From positions 620,001-684,000 of the forward strand of contig NZ_VOPH01000001.1 in the NCBI RefSeq assembly GCF_009765275.1: a stretch of 64,000 bases of DNA, in the 5' to 3' direction. The number at the start of each line of letters is the position of its first letter. Position 1 is the first letter of the stretch. The stretch is from Chachezhania sediminis. GTDB taxonomy: Bacteria > Pseudomonadota > Alphaproteobacteria > Rhodobacterales > Rhodobacteraceae. Made by a program: the position numbers and the translations under genes. A model generated the notes under the pieces. The model had not been told where the DNA came from and made no database searches. It worked only from the letters and a program-made list of their open reading frames with translations. Shown here in pieces: positions 43,057 to 51,703 of this stretch.

Positions 43057-44237
43057 CAGTTCGACCCCTGCTGAGAGTTGCGGGTCAGTTCGTTCAGCGG
43101 AAGGTACGGGACGACCCCCTGCCCGCCGTTCGGATTGTCCATGATGACCTTGTTCACGTCACCCATCACCCGTTCCATCGTTTCGAGGTAGAGACGCTTG
43201 CGCGTCACCGCCGGGGCCTTTTCGTATTCGTGCAGCACCGACAGGAAGCGGCTGGCTTCACCTTCGGCCAGGTTGATCACCTGCGCGCGATAGGCTTCGG
43301 CCTCTTCCAGAAGCTGGGCGCTTTGACCGCGGGCTTCGGCCAGGACCTTGTTGGCATAGGCATCGGCCACGTTCTGCAGCCGGTCACGCTCCTGCGCAGC
43401 GGCCTGCACTTCGCGGAAGGCGTCGATCACCGGCTCCGGCGGGTCGGCCCGGTCGAAGTTGACGCGCACGATGTTCACGCCGGAACTGTAGCTGTCCAGC
43501 GTCTGCTGGATCAGTTCCTTCAGCCGTTCTGCAATGATACCGCGGTCGCGGTTCAGGATCGGCGCCAGTTCGGACTGGGCGATGATCTCGCGCATGGCGG
43601 ATTCAGACACGGCACGGATCGTGGCAGAGGGGTCGCGCAGGTTGAAAAGATAGTCGGCCGCGTTCTTGATGTTCCAGACCACCTGGAAGTCGATGTCGAC
43701 CACGTTGGCGTCGCCCGTCAGCATCAGGCCGCTATCGCCGCCGGCACCCTTGCCCATCTCCTCGGTCCGTTCCGGCGTGACCGAGACGACCTCGGCCGTG
43801 ACCAGGGGCCAGGGGGCAAAGTTCAGGCCGGATCCGCGGACGCCCGAATACTTGCCCAGGAAGAGTTCGACCGCCTGTTCACGGTCGTTGACCACGTAGA
43901 CGCTGGTAAAGACCCAGAGGGCGAAGGCCGCGAGCACGCCGATGACGATCATGCCGCGAGTGACCACGGGGCCGTTGCCGCCGCCATTGCCATCGCCGCC
44001 GGACTTGTTGCCGCCCCCGCCGCCGCGGCCGCCCATCAGGACGCGCAGCTGATCCTGGCCCTTGCGGACCAGTTCCTCGATCTCGGGGATCTGGGGTTTG
44101 TCGTCGCCGCGCCGGCCGCCGTTGCCGCCGGAACCGTTGTTCGATCCGTTCGGACCGCGGTCGCCGCCATCGCCGCCGCGCGGACCACCGCCGCCACCCG
44201 TTCCGCCGCCCCAGGGACCGCCACTGTTGCCCGCCAT
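43056..44237 (-). CDS. hflK: HflK, FtsH protease regulator
   Basis: Partner of HflC. 393 residues: a strikingly Gly-rich N-terminal cytosolic segment (residues 1-90, GGPWGGGTGGGGGPRGG then a second Gly run near 70-85), a membrane helix (GMIVIGVLAAFALWVFTSVYVV), SPFH domain (EQAVELFLGKYSGVRGSGLNFAPWP) and coiled-coil (VQAAAQERDRLQNVADAYANKVLAEARGQ). First gene of hflK-hflC-DUF2065. gor lies 143 bp upstream on the same strand. Confidence 0.95.
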   Translation of the reverse strand: MAGNSGGPWGGGTGGGGGPRGGDGGDRGPNGSNNGSGGNGGRRGDDKPQIPEIEELVRKGQDQLRVLMGGRGGGGGNKSGGDGNGGGNGPVVTRGMIVIGVLAAFALWVFTSVYVVNDREQAVELFLGKYSGVRGSGLNFAPWPLVTAEVVSVTPERTEEMGKGAGGDSGLMLTGDANVVDIDFQVVWNIKNAADYLFNLRDPSATIRAVSESAMREIIAQSELAPILNRDRGIIAERLKELIQQTLDSYSSGVNIVRVNFDRADPPEPVIDAFREVQAAAQERDRLQNVADAYANKVLAEARGQSAQLLEEAEAYRAQVINLAEGEASRFLSVLHEYEKAPAVTRKRLYLETMERVMGDVNKVIMDNPNGGQGVVPYLPLNELTRNSQQGSN

Positions 44238-44379
44238 GCTTTCCGTTCCTCCGCTCGCCGCCGTGGTCGTCCGTGTCGTCCGTTGCGGCTTTCGTTTGGT
44301 CTACTACCTGTGCGGCAGACCGTAGAATTCAACCCCGGTGCGACGCATCGGGGAGGCTATGTCACCCTGTGGATACCCT

Positions 44380-45738
44380 TCAGGCCGTGCGTACCGGGGC
44401 ACGCATGGTCACAAGCTCTTCGGACATGGTCGGGTGTACCGCAACCGTCCGGTCGAAGTCTTCCTTGGTCGCGCCCATCTTTACCGCGATGCCGGCAAGC
44501 TGGATCATCTCGCCCGCCTGCGGCGCCACGATGTGGCAACCCAAGACCTTGCGCGTCTCCTTTGACACGATCAGCTTCATCAGCACCCGGTCCGGCCGGT
44601 CGATGAAAGAGCTCTGCATCGGCCGGAACGAGGTCGCATAGACTTCGATCGGCTCCTGCTCGCTGGCCTCTTCCTCGGTCAGGCCGACGGTGCCCAGTTC
44701 CGGCTGGGTGAAGACGGCGCTGGGAACCAGCTTGTGGTCGACCGGGGTGGGGTTGCCCTTGAAGACGGTCTCGACAAAGGCCATGCCCTCGCGGATCGCG
44801 ACCGGGGTCAGGTTGATACGGTCGGTCACGTCGCCGATGGCATAGATCGACGGCACCTTGGTCTGGGAATACTCGTCTACCACGATCTCGCCCCGGCGGC
44901 CGATCTGGACCCCGATGTCCTCCAGCCCCATGTCGTCCGAATTGGGTGCGCGCCCGGTGGCGAACAGCACCTGGTCGAAGACCTTCTCGTCCCCGTTCGT
45001 GGCCTTCACGAGGATCCCGTCGGACGCCTTTTCCATCGACAGGATATTGGTGCCGGTGCAGATCTCGATACCCTTCTGATGCATCTCGGTCGCGACTAGG
45101 CCGCGGGCCTCGTCATCGAAGCCGCGCAGGATCTGCGCGCCGCGGTAATACAGCGTCACATCGACGCCCATGCCCTTCATGATACAGGCGAATTCGCAGG
45201 CGATGAAGCCACCGCCCAGGATCAGGATCGACCTGGGCAGTTCCTTCACATGGAAGATGTCGTCGGACACGATCCCCAGCTCGGCCCCGGGAATATCGGG
45301 CCGGACCGGCCGGCCGCCGGTGGCGATCAGGATATGCTTGGCCGTCACCGTTTCGCCCGTGCTAAGCTCCACGGTGTGCGGGTCCTTCAGGCGCGCGCGC
45401 GCATCGAAGCTGATGACGCCCGATCCTTTCAGCAGGTTGCGATAGACGCCTTCCAGCCGGTTCAACTCGCCCTCCAGGCGGTCGTGGAACGCGCCCCAGT
45501 CCAGGCCGCCGGCCGAAACCTCCCAGCCGTAGGCGCGTGCATCCTCCATCGCGCCGGCATAGGTCGACGCAAACACCATGAGCTTCTTCGGAACGCAGCC
45601 ACGGATGACGCAGGTGCCACCATAGCGGTCCATCTCGGCCAGCGCCACCTTGGCCCCGGTCTCGCCCGCTGCGACCCGTGCCGCACGCACGCCGCCGGAA
45701 CCGCCGCCGATCACGAAAAGGTCATAGTCGAATGCCAT
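44380..45738 (-). CDS. gor: Glutathione-disulfide reductase
   Basis: NADPH-dependent FAD flavoenzyme that reduces GSSG. 452 residues: FAD loop VIGGGSGGVRAAR (11-21), redox pair Cys43/Cys48 in GGTCVIRGCVPKKLM, NAD(P) loop ILGGGFIACEFACI, FAD-binding YAIGDVTDR and the C-terminal catalytic His in TVAVHPTMSEE. ATG at 45738 is used; a GTG at 45744 lies closer to an AGGA and is also possible. It lies upstream of hflK in the same direction; the Nu-class GST at 26.2 kb would use its product. Confidence 0.95.
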   Translation of the reverse strand: MAFDYDLFVIGGGSGGVRAARVAAGETGAKVALAEMDRYGGTCVIRGCVPKKLMVFASTYAGAMEDARAYGWEVSAGGLDWGAFHDRLEGELNRLEGVYRNLLKGSGVISFDARARLKDPHTVELSTGETVTAKHILIATGGRPVRPDIPGAELGIVSDDIFHVKELPRSILILGGGFIACEFACIMKGMGVDVTLYYRGAQILRGFDDEARGLVATEMHQKGIEICTGTNILSMEKASDGILVKATNGDEKVFDQVLFATGRAPNSDDMGLEDIGVQIGRRGEIVVDEYSQTKVPSIYAIGDVTDRINLTPVAIREGMAFVETVFKGNPTPVDHKLVPSAVFTQPELGTVGLTEEEASEQEPIEVYATSFRPMQSSFIDRPDRVLMKLIVSKETRKVLGCHIVAPQAGEMIQLAGIAVKMGATKEDFDRTVAVHPTMSEELVTMRAPVRTA

Positions 45739-46057
45739 CTGCACGTGTTTCCTGTCCTATCCTGTCGTCTGCCGCCGCGCTGCAACCGGCCGACCCCTTC
45801 TGCCGACTCGGGCCACGGTTGTCACGCCCGCAAAGCGCCTTTGACGCCCATTGGCACCGCGCGCACGGTCATCCGGGCTGATCTGGGCGCTTCATGCCGA
45901 AAAGCAAGCGCTGCGGACACTTTGGCCGCACCGGAGCGGCCGGTGCAAAAGCGGCGAGGCACGGATGTGACACGGAAGACCGGACCTCACGCGCAATTTT
46001 CCCGGGTGGCACGAATGCCCCGTTGCCAGACATGCCGCGGCGCAGCTAGGAAGACAT
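45739..46057. other. 319-bp divergent gap between gor and the TauE permease
   Basis: No gene seen. A 7-bp hairpin (GCACCGG at 45928, loop AGCGG, CCGGTGC to 45946) flanked by TTT and AAAA is the only structure; its role is unknown. Both promoters must lie here. Confidence 0.4.
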
Positions 46058-46975
46058 ATGCAGATCTACCTGCCCATCGCCGAAGTTTCGGTCAACGCGT
46101 TCCTGGTTCTGGGACTGGGGGGAATCGTCGGCGTGCTGTCCGGCATGTTCGGCGTGGGGGGCGGTTTCCTGATCACGCCCCTGCTGTTCTTCATCGGCGT
46201 ACCTCCGGCCGTCGCCGTGGCCACCGGCGCGAACCAGATCGTCGCCTCGTCCTTTTCCGGCCTTCTGGCGCATCTTCAACGCAAGACCGTGGACCTCAAG
46301 ATGGGGGTGGTGCTGCTGATCGGCGGCATTGTCGGCGCCGCCATCGGCGTATTCGTCTTCAACTACCTGAAAAGCCAGGGCCAGGTCGATCTGTTCGTCC
46401 GGCTGACCTATGTCCTGTTCCTGGGCGTGGTCGGCGGGCTGATGTTCATCGAAAGCCTTTCGGCCCTGCGCCGGTCCAAGCGCGCCCCCGTCTCGACCGA
46501 AAGGCGCAAGCGCAACTGGGTTCACACGATGCCGTTCAAAACGCGGTTCAAGACCTCGGCGCTTTACATCTCGGTCATCCCGCCGATCCTCGTGGGGTTG
46601 CTGGTCGGGATCCTGGCCGCGATCATGGGCGTGGGCGGCGGCTTCATCATGGTGCCGGCGATGATCTATATCCTGGGGATGCCGACCAAGGTCGTGGTCG
46701 GGACCTCGCTGTTCCAGATCATCTTCGTGACCGCCTTCACCACGCTGCTGCACGCGACCACGAACTATACCGTCGACGTCATGCTGGCGGTGCTGCTGAT
46801 CCTGGGCGGCGTGATCGGGGCACAGTTCGGCACCACGCTGGGCCTGAGGCTGAAGGCCGAACAGCTGCGAATCCTGCTGGCCGGCCTGGTCATCGCCGTC
46901 TGTTTCAAACTGGCGCTGGACCTGCTGATCCAGCCGGCCGAGCTGTATTCCCTGACGCGGATCGGGGGCCACTGA
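46058..46975 (+). CDS. TauE/SafE family sulfite/anion exporter permease
   Basis: 305 residues, about eight membrane helices in two inverted halves marked by the repeated motif: GVLSGMFGVGGGFLITPLLFF near the N-terminus and ILAAIMGVGGGFIMVPAMIYI in the second half. The family exports sulfite or organosulfonates. A weak AGGAAG precedes the ATG. The TIGR02186 gene follows after 3 bp, so the pair is surely one transcript; the same pairing is known in other Rhodobacteraceae. Confidence 0.92.
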   Translation: MQIYLPIAEVSVNAFLVLGLGGIVGVLSGMFGVGGGFLITPLLFFIGVPPAVAVATGANQIVASSFSGLLAHLQRKTVDLKMGVVLLIGGIVGAAIGVFVFNYLKSQGQVDLFVRLTYVLFLGVVGGLMFIESLSALRRSKRAPVSTERRKRNWVHTMPFKTRFKTSALYISVIPPILVGLLVGILAAIMGVGGGFIMVPAMIYILGMPTKVVVGTSLFQIIFVTAFTTLLHATTNYTVDVMLAVLLILGGVIGAQFGTTLGLRLKAEQLRILLAGLVIAVCFKLALDLLIQPAELYSLTRIGGH

Positions 46976-46978
46976 CCC

Positions 46979-47830
46979 ATGCCGGCCCGCCGCCTTTGTC
47001 CCGTCTTGACGGCCCTGGCCCTGGCCCTGGCCGTTCCCGCCCTGGCGCAGGAGCAGGGACAGGAGGCGTCGAAGACGCTGGAACCGATCCAGCAGCAGGA
47101 CGTGCAGGAACAGGCCCTGGATGGCGAACAGATCGTGGTGGGCCTAAGCCGCGACCGGGTGGCGATCACGACCCAGTTCGACGGGTCGGAAATCCTGGTC
47201 TTCGGCGCGGTCAAGCGGCAGGCGCCGATCCCCGAAAGCCCCCCGCTGGAGGTCGTCATGACCATCGCAGGCCCGTCCACGCCGGTGCTGGTCCGCAAGA
47301 AAGAGCGTCGCTTCGGGATCTGGGTAAACACTCAGGCGGTGCTGGTCGATGCCGCCCCCAGCTTCTACACCGTCGCGACCACCGGCCCTATGAAGCAGGT
47401 CCTGAGCGATACCGAAGATCTGCGCTGGCGGATCTCGATCCCCCGGGCGATCCGGTCGGTGGGGGCCCCGTCGAATGTGCTGGATTCCGAAAGCTTCACC
47501 GAGGCACTGATCCGCATCCGCGAGGAGGATGACCTTTATCAGGAACTGGTGGGCAAGGTTGCGCTGGACGAGGAAACGCTGTTCCGCACCGCGATCTCCA
47601 TGCCGTCGGCGCTGACGGAAGGCAATTATCACATCCGGATCTTCCTGACCCGCGGCGGAGAGATCGTGTCCCACTACACCACCACCATCGACGTGCGGAA
47701 GGTGGGGCTGGAAAGGTTCCTCTTCACGCTCTCGCGGCAACAGCCACTGGCATATGGCCTGATGTCGCTGGCCATCGCGATCGCGGCCGGCTGGGGCGCC
47801 TCGGCAGCGTTCCGGGCGTTCAAGCGCTGA
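46979..47830 (+). CDS. TIGR02186 / Alph_Pro_TM family membrane protein
   Basis: 283 residues: signal peptide (to VPALA), a Gln-rich stretch (QEQGQEASKTLEPIQQQDVQEQ), a periplasmic beta-rich domain (QIVVGLSRDRVAITTQFDGSEILVFGAVKR, WRISIPRAIRSVG) and a single C-terminal membrane helix (PLAYGLMSLAIAIAAGWGASAAF). This is the alphaproteobacterial TIGR02186 family. It starts 3 bp after the TauE stop; I infer that it assists that exporter, perhaps as a periplasmic accessory. Confidence 0.9.
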   Translation: MPARRLCPVLTALALALAVPALAQEQGQEASKTLEPIQQQDVQEQALDGEQIVVGLSRDRVAITTQFDGSEILVFGAVKRQAPIPESPPLEVVMTIAGPSTPVLVRKKERRFGIWVNTQAVLVDAAPSFYTVATTGPMKQVLSDTEDLRWRISIPRAIRSVGAPSNVLDSESFTEALIRIREEDDLYQELVGKVALDEETLFRTAISMPSALTEGNYHIRIFLTRGGEIVSHYTTTIDVRKVGLERFLFTLSRQQPLAYGLMSLAIAIAAGWGASAAFRAFKR

Positions 47831-48343
47831 TCTCCGACCTCTGGCCGTAAGACGGGACTGGAACACATTCTCCTTGCCCCGCTGCGGCAGACCCAACCGC
47901 ACCGTGACGCTATGCCTGCGGACATTGACGCAGGCTTGCGGTGGCCCGGCCACGATCCGGACGCTGAGGCCCCGGTCCAGCACCTCCGGTCGCAAGATAA
48001 AGGCGGCGCGGATCCTCTCCGCCCCTCCAGACGTGGACGGCCCATGACGCGATGCCTCTGGCCAGTGTCGTGGGTTTGCGTGCTGCCACATTGGTCCGGG
48101 CACTGAAAATCCGGACTTCCGGCTGCTGGCGCAAAGGTGATCGCCCGCGGCCACCGACGCCCGTCCGCCCTGCCCTGCGCCGTGCTAAGCTTTGTCCATC
48201 CGCTGCCGACTCGGGGCCCGCCGGTACAGGGTCCGGCGCACGTGCCCGGTCGCGCCCCGGGCATACGGCGACCGGTGGACTGACGGGGGCACTGTCCGGA
48301 CCCCGCCGCAACATGCCGCCACAGGCCAGGAGAGACCGAGCAG
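47831..48343. other. 513-bp gap before the rhodanese gene
   Basis: No protein with a recognisable domain in any frame; a frame open from 48052 merely runs into the downstream genes out of phase. GGAGAG just before 48344 is the rhodanese ribosome site. I see no strong hairpin or conserved RNA motif. Confidence 0.45.
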
Positions 48344-48859
48344 ATGACAGACAGCCCCGCGCCCCCGGAACCGGCATTGGCACTGGCATCGGCGGCCACC
48401 CTGACCCGCAGGGCCTTCCTGCGGGCCGGTGCGGCGCTTCTGGTGACGGCCGCGGCCGGCTATGGCTATTACCGCTGGACACTGATCCCGCCCGATCACG
48501 ACGCCGCCCGTATGACCCCGGACCGCGCGTTGGAGGCCATGGCTCAGGGCCGGATGACGCTGATCGACATCCGCCGCCCCGACGAATGGCAGCGTACCGG
48601 CCTGGCCCCGGGCGCCGAGCCGCTGGACATGCGCCGCGACGACTTCCTGACCCAGGTCGACCGCCTGACCGGCGGCGACCGGACCGTTCCCCTGGGCCTG
48701 ATCTGCGCCCGTGGCGTCCGGTCGGCGCAGATGACCCTGCACCTGACCCGGGCCGGCTATACCAACCTGGTCGACATCCCCGAAGGGATGGAAGGGTCCG
48801 CCGCCGGTCCCGGCTGGGTGAACCGCGACCTGCCCGTGGTGGCGTGGTCCGGCCGATGA
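48344..48859 (+). CDS. Membrane-anchored or exported rhodanese-like sulfurtransferase
   Basis: 171 residues. A TRRAFLRAG motif with the hydrophobic run AALLVTAAAGYGYY (21-43) suggests Tat export or a membrane anchor. The rhodanese domain (57-165) keeps LIDIRRPDEW and the active loop with Cys121 (ICARGVRSAQM). Such domains move sulfane sulfur or control redox in the periplasm. GGAG lies upstream. The stop overlaps the next start as ATGA (48856-48859). Confidence 0.88.
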   Translation: MTDSPAPPEPALALASAATLTRRAFLRAGAALLVTAAAGYGYYRWTLIPPDHDAARMTPDRALEAMAQGRMTLIDIRRPDEWQRTGLAPGAEPLDMRRDDFLTQVDRLTGGDRTVPLGLICARGVRSAQMTLHLTRAGYTNLVDIPEGMEGSAAGPGWVNRDLPVVAWSGR

Positions 48860-49695
48860 TCCGGTCTGCCCCCCTGGCCGCCGCGCTCCTGTCGCTGCTC
48901 CCCACACTTGCGGCCGCCGACTGTGCCGGCACGCCCGGCCCCTGCCTGGTTGAGACCGGCGAATACCATGTCGTCCTGCCCGACAGTCCCGCCGCAGACC
49001 CGATGCCTGCGGTCATGTACCTGCACGGCGCCGGGGCCAGCGGGGCCACGGCGATCACGAATTCCGGCCTGATCGGCGCCCTGACCGCCCGTGGTTATGC
49101 GGTGATCGCCCCAACGGGCTCGCGCGCCTTCGGCGGGCCGGACGGCCATCTCTGGGCCTTCCGGGACAGCTTTCCGGGACGGGACGAGGCCGCCTTTCTG
49201 GGCGCTGTCATGGACGACGCATCGGACCGCTTCGGCATCGACCCGGACCATACGCTTTTGGCGGGCTTCTCGGCCGGGGGCTTCATGGTCTCATACCTCG
49301 CCTGTGCCACGCCCGATGCCTTCCCGGCCTACGCCCCCCTATCGGGCGGCTTCTGGCGCCCGCACCCGGACAGCTGTGCCGGGCCGGTGCGCCTCCACCA
49401 GACCCATGGCTGGTCCGACACGACCGTGCCACTGGAAGGCCGCTACCTGGGCGGGGGGAAATGGCAGCAGGGCGACATCTTCGCCGGGATGGAGATCTGG
49501 CGCCACGCCAATGACTGCCCGACCGAAACCGCCGATACCTTCGACACGACGGGCCCGTTCTGGCGCCGCAGCTGGACGGCCTGTGCCGACGGGTCCGCGT
49601 TGGAACTGGCTTTGTTTCCGGGCGGGCACATGATCCCGCCGGGCTGGGCGGACATGGCGCTGGACTGGTTCGAAAAGGTCGTGCCCCGCAACTGA
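48856..49695 (+). CDS. LpqC/PHB-depolymerase-like exported esterase
   Basis: 279 residues. Signal peptide (APLAAALLSLLPTLAAA), then an alpha/beta-hydrolase of the polyhydroxybutyrate depolymerase/feruloyl esterase type: AVMYLHGAGASG oxyanion region, nucleophile Ser139 in LAGFSAGGF, and a late His in FPGGHMIPPGW. Several Cys may pair. Translationally coupled to the rhodanese by ATGA. Secreted esterase with unknown substrate; a true PHB depolymerase role is not shown by the sequence. Confidence 0.86.
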   Translation: MIRSAPLAAALLSLLPTLAAADCAGTPGPCLVETGEYHVVLPDSPAADPMPAVMYLHGAGASGATAITNSGLIGALTARGYAVIAPTGSRAFGGPDGHLWAFRDSFPGRDEAAFLGAVMDDASDRFGIDPDHTLLAGFSAGGFMVSYLACATPDAFPAYAPLSGGFWRPHPDSCAGPVRLHQTHGWSDTTVPLEGRYLGGGKWQQGDIFAGMEIWRHANDCPTETADTFDTTGPFWRRSWTACADGSALELALFPGGHMIPPGWADMALDWFEKVVPRN

Positions 49696-49726
49696 GGCGG
49701 CATGCTCTGGCCCCCGCAAACGCGAA

Positions 49727-49758
49727 CCCCGGCCGCGATCGGGGGATCGCGCCCGGGG
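49727..49758. terminator. Bidirectional hairpin between convergent esterase and opgH
   Basis: CCCCGGCCGCGATC (49727-49740), loop GGGG, GATCGCGCCCGGGG (49745-49758): 14 bp with one mismatch, in the 124-bp space between the two stops. No T-run, so it is a probable rather than a certain terminator. Confidence 0.5.
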
Positions 49759-49819
49759 CTGTGGGTCGTGGCGCAGGCGGTCGGGCCGGGCCGGGGCGAT
49801 CCGGGCCGGCATGCCCGGG

Positions 49820-51703
49820 TCATTCGGCGGGATGGATCAGCGGCCGTTCCAGCATCGCCTTCAACTCGTCGCGGTAGCGGCGGGCGGACCGGGTGACCGC
49901 CGGCTCGCGATAATCTTCCTTGGTCCCCAGCCAGTGGCGGACACGGCCCCACATGGTCCGGCCGCTGATGGCCGACAGCGGAATCGCCATCACCAGGCTG
50001 AAGGCAATCGGCGCCAGCCAGATCGACACGATCCCCGACACGATCCCAGCCGTCAGCGCCAGCCCGCTGACCGTCTCCAGCGCATGGGCAATCACCAGCG
50101 TCTTCAGCGAATACTGCCCGCCGTCGCGCACCTGCGGCGCCCAGCCGTGCTGCAGGTCCAGGACGATCCGGAACACCGCGATCATCTGCTGCACCATCAG
50201 GATCGGCGCATAGAGGATCGACAGGACGATCTCTGTCACCAGCGACACGGCAAAGCGCAGACCGCCGCCAAAGGCCCCGAAGCCACCGCCGGCCAGCGGC
50301 ACCGACAGGATGCCCAGAAGCTTGGGCGCCAGCAGCATCGAATACATCAGCACGATGATCAGCACGTTCCGGCCTTCGGTCATTTCCGGCCAGACCGGGC
50401 GCAGCGGGTTCGTCTCACTGAAATAGCTCAGCACGCTGGTTTCGGCGCTGGTCCCGATTAGGGCCCACATCACCAGAAGCGCGAACCAGATCGGCGACAT
50501 CAGGTATCCGATGGCCCCGTGGAACATGTGGAACCGGGACATGGTGCGAAAGCCCTTGGACCGCAGCAGGTTCAGGTGCTGCAGGTTGCCCTGGCACCAG
50601 CGCCGGTCGCGCTGGACATGGTCCAGAAGCGTCTGCGGCGTTTCCTCGTAGGACCCCTTGATGCGGGGCAGGAAGCGCACCGACCAGCCGGCGCGGCGCA
50701 GAAGGCCCGCCTCTACGAAATCGTGGCTCATGATCAGCTTGTCGCGCCCGTAACGGCCGCGGATATGCGGCAGCCCGGCCGAGGCGGCAAAGGCCCGCGT
50801 GCGGATGATGGCGTTGTGGCCCCAGTAGTTGCCTTCGCCGCCACACCAGCCGGCAATGCCTTCGGCCAGAGCCGCGCCATAGACGCCGCTGGCGAATTGC
50901 TGCATCCGGCCAAAGACGCTTTGCGCGCCGATCAGCTGCGGGAAGGACTGGATCAGGCCCGCCGACGGATCGGCCGACAGCGCATTGGTCAGCCTCACGA
51001 TGGCCCGGCCGGTCATCAGGCTGTCTGCGTCCAGCGTCAGCATCGCGTCCCAGTCGGCACCCCAGCCGCGCACCCAGTCGGAAATGTTGCCGACCTTGCG
51101 GTCGGTGTTTTCCACCCGGCGCCGGTAATAAAGCTTCGCGCCCTCGGGCAGCGTCGCGCGCACGGCCTGAACCGCCGCCTGTTCCTTCGCGGCGATGGCG
51201 CCGTCGCGGGTGTCCGACAGAATGAAGAGCGCGTATTCATGCCCCCCGCCCCGCTTCAGCAGTTCCTCCAGCATCGACCGGGCGCTGCCCAGCACGTACC
51301 AGGGCACCTCGTTGTAGACCGGCATCAGCAGCGCCACCTTCAGCGGCTTGACCGGGCCCCTGGGCGCCTCGGCCGGGGCAGCACCGGCCAGACGGGCCAG
51401 GCCCGTCAGCACGGTCGACACTGACAGCGTGATCCAGAAGAAGTTGAAGGCGATCAGCGCGACAAGCACGCCTTCCAGCCACGAAAGCCCGTCGCCGCCG
51501 AACCAGCCGACCATGATCCAGATCAGCGCACCGGTCATGGCAAGCGCCGGCCCGAAGGCCAGAAGGCGCCACGGCACCACCTGTTTGCCGGGCGCCATTT
51601 CGGGCGCCGCGCCGTCACGGAAATCGGCACGGAAACTTTGTGCCGGCATCGCCAGCGGGCTTTCCGCCGGCATCAGGAAAAGATCTCTGTTCACGCCGTC
51701 CAT
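49820..51703 (-). CDS. opgH: Glucans biosynthesis glucosyltransferase H
   Basis: Inner-membrane family 2 glycosyltransferase that builds and exports the beta-glucan backbone of osmoregulated periplasmic glucans. 627 residues: two N-terminal helices (PALAMTGALIWIMVGWFG, GVLVALIAFNFFWITLSVS), cytosolic GT2 domain (VALLMPVYNE, LDADSLMTG, then the QxxRW-type RDRRWCQGN), and further helices to the C-terminus. ATG at 51703 overlaps the opgG 3' end by 13 bp; GTG at 51715 is an alternative. Last gene of the operon. Confidence 0.94.
   Translation of the reverse strand: MDGVNRDLFLMPAESPLAMPAQSFRADFRDGAAPEMAPGKQVVPWRLLAFGPALAMTGALIWIMVGWFGGDGLSWLEGVLVALIAFNFFWITLSVSTVLTGLARLAGAAPAEAPRGPVKPLKVALLMPVYNEVPWYVLGSARSMLEELLKRGGGHEYALFILSDTRDGAIAAKEQAAVQAVRATLPEGAKLYYRRRVENTDRKVGNISDWVRGWGADWDAMLTLDADSLMTGRAIVRLTNALSADPSAGLIQSFPQLIGAQSVFGRMQQFASGVYGAALAEGIAGWCGGEGNYWGHNAIIRTRAFAASAGLPHIRGRYGRDKLIMSHDFVEAGLLRRAGWSVRFLPRIKGSYEETPQTLLDHVQRDRRWCQGNLQHLNLLRSKGFRTMSRFHMFHGAIGYLMSPIWFALLVMWALIGTSAETSVLSYFSETNPLRPVWPEMTEGRNVLIIVLMYSMLLAPKLLGILSVPLAGGGFGAFGGGLRFAVSLVTEIVLSILYAPILMVQQMIAVFRIVLDLQHGWAPQVRDGGQYSLKTLVIAHALETVSGLALTAGIVSGIVSIWLAPIAFSLVMAIPLSAISGRTMWGRVRHWLGTKEDYREPAVTRSARRYRDELKAMLERPLIHPAE

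Noticed and set aside
48052-48856. Long N-terminal extension of the LpqC-type esterase
   Set aside because: The extension overlaps the rhodanese gene in another frame; the ATG at 48856 starts a clear signal peptide.
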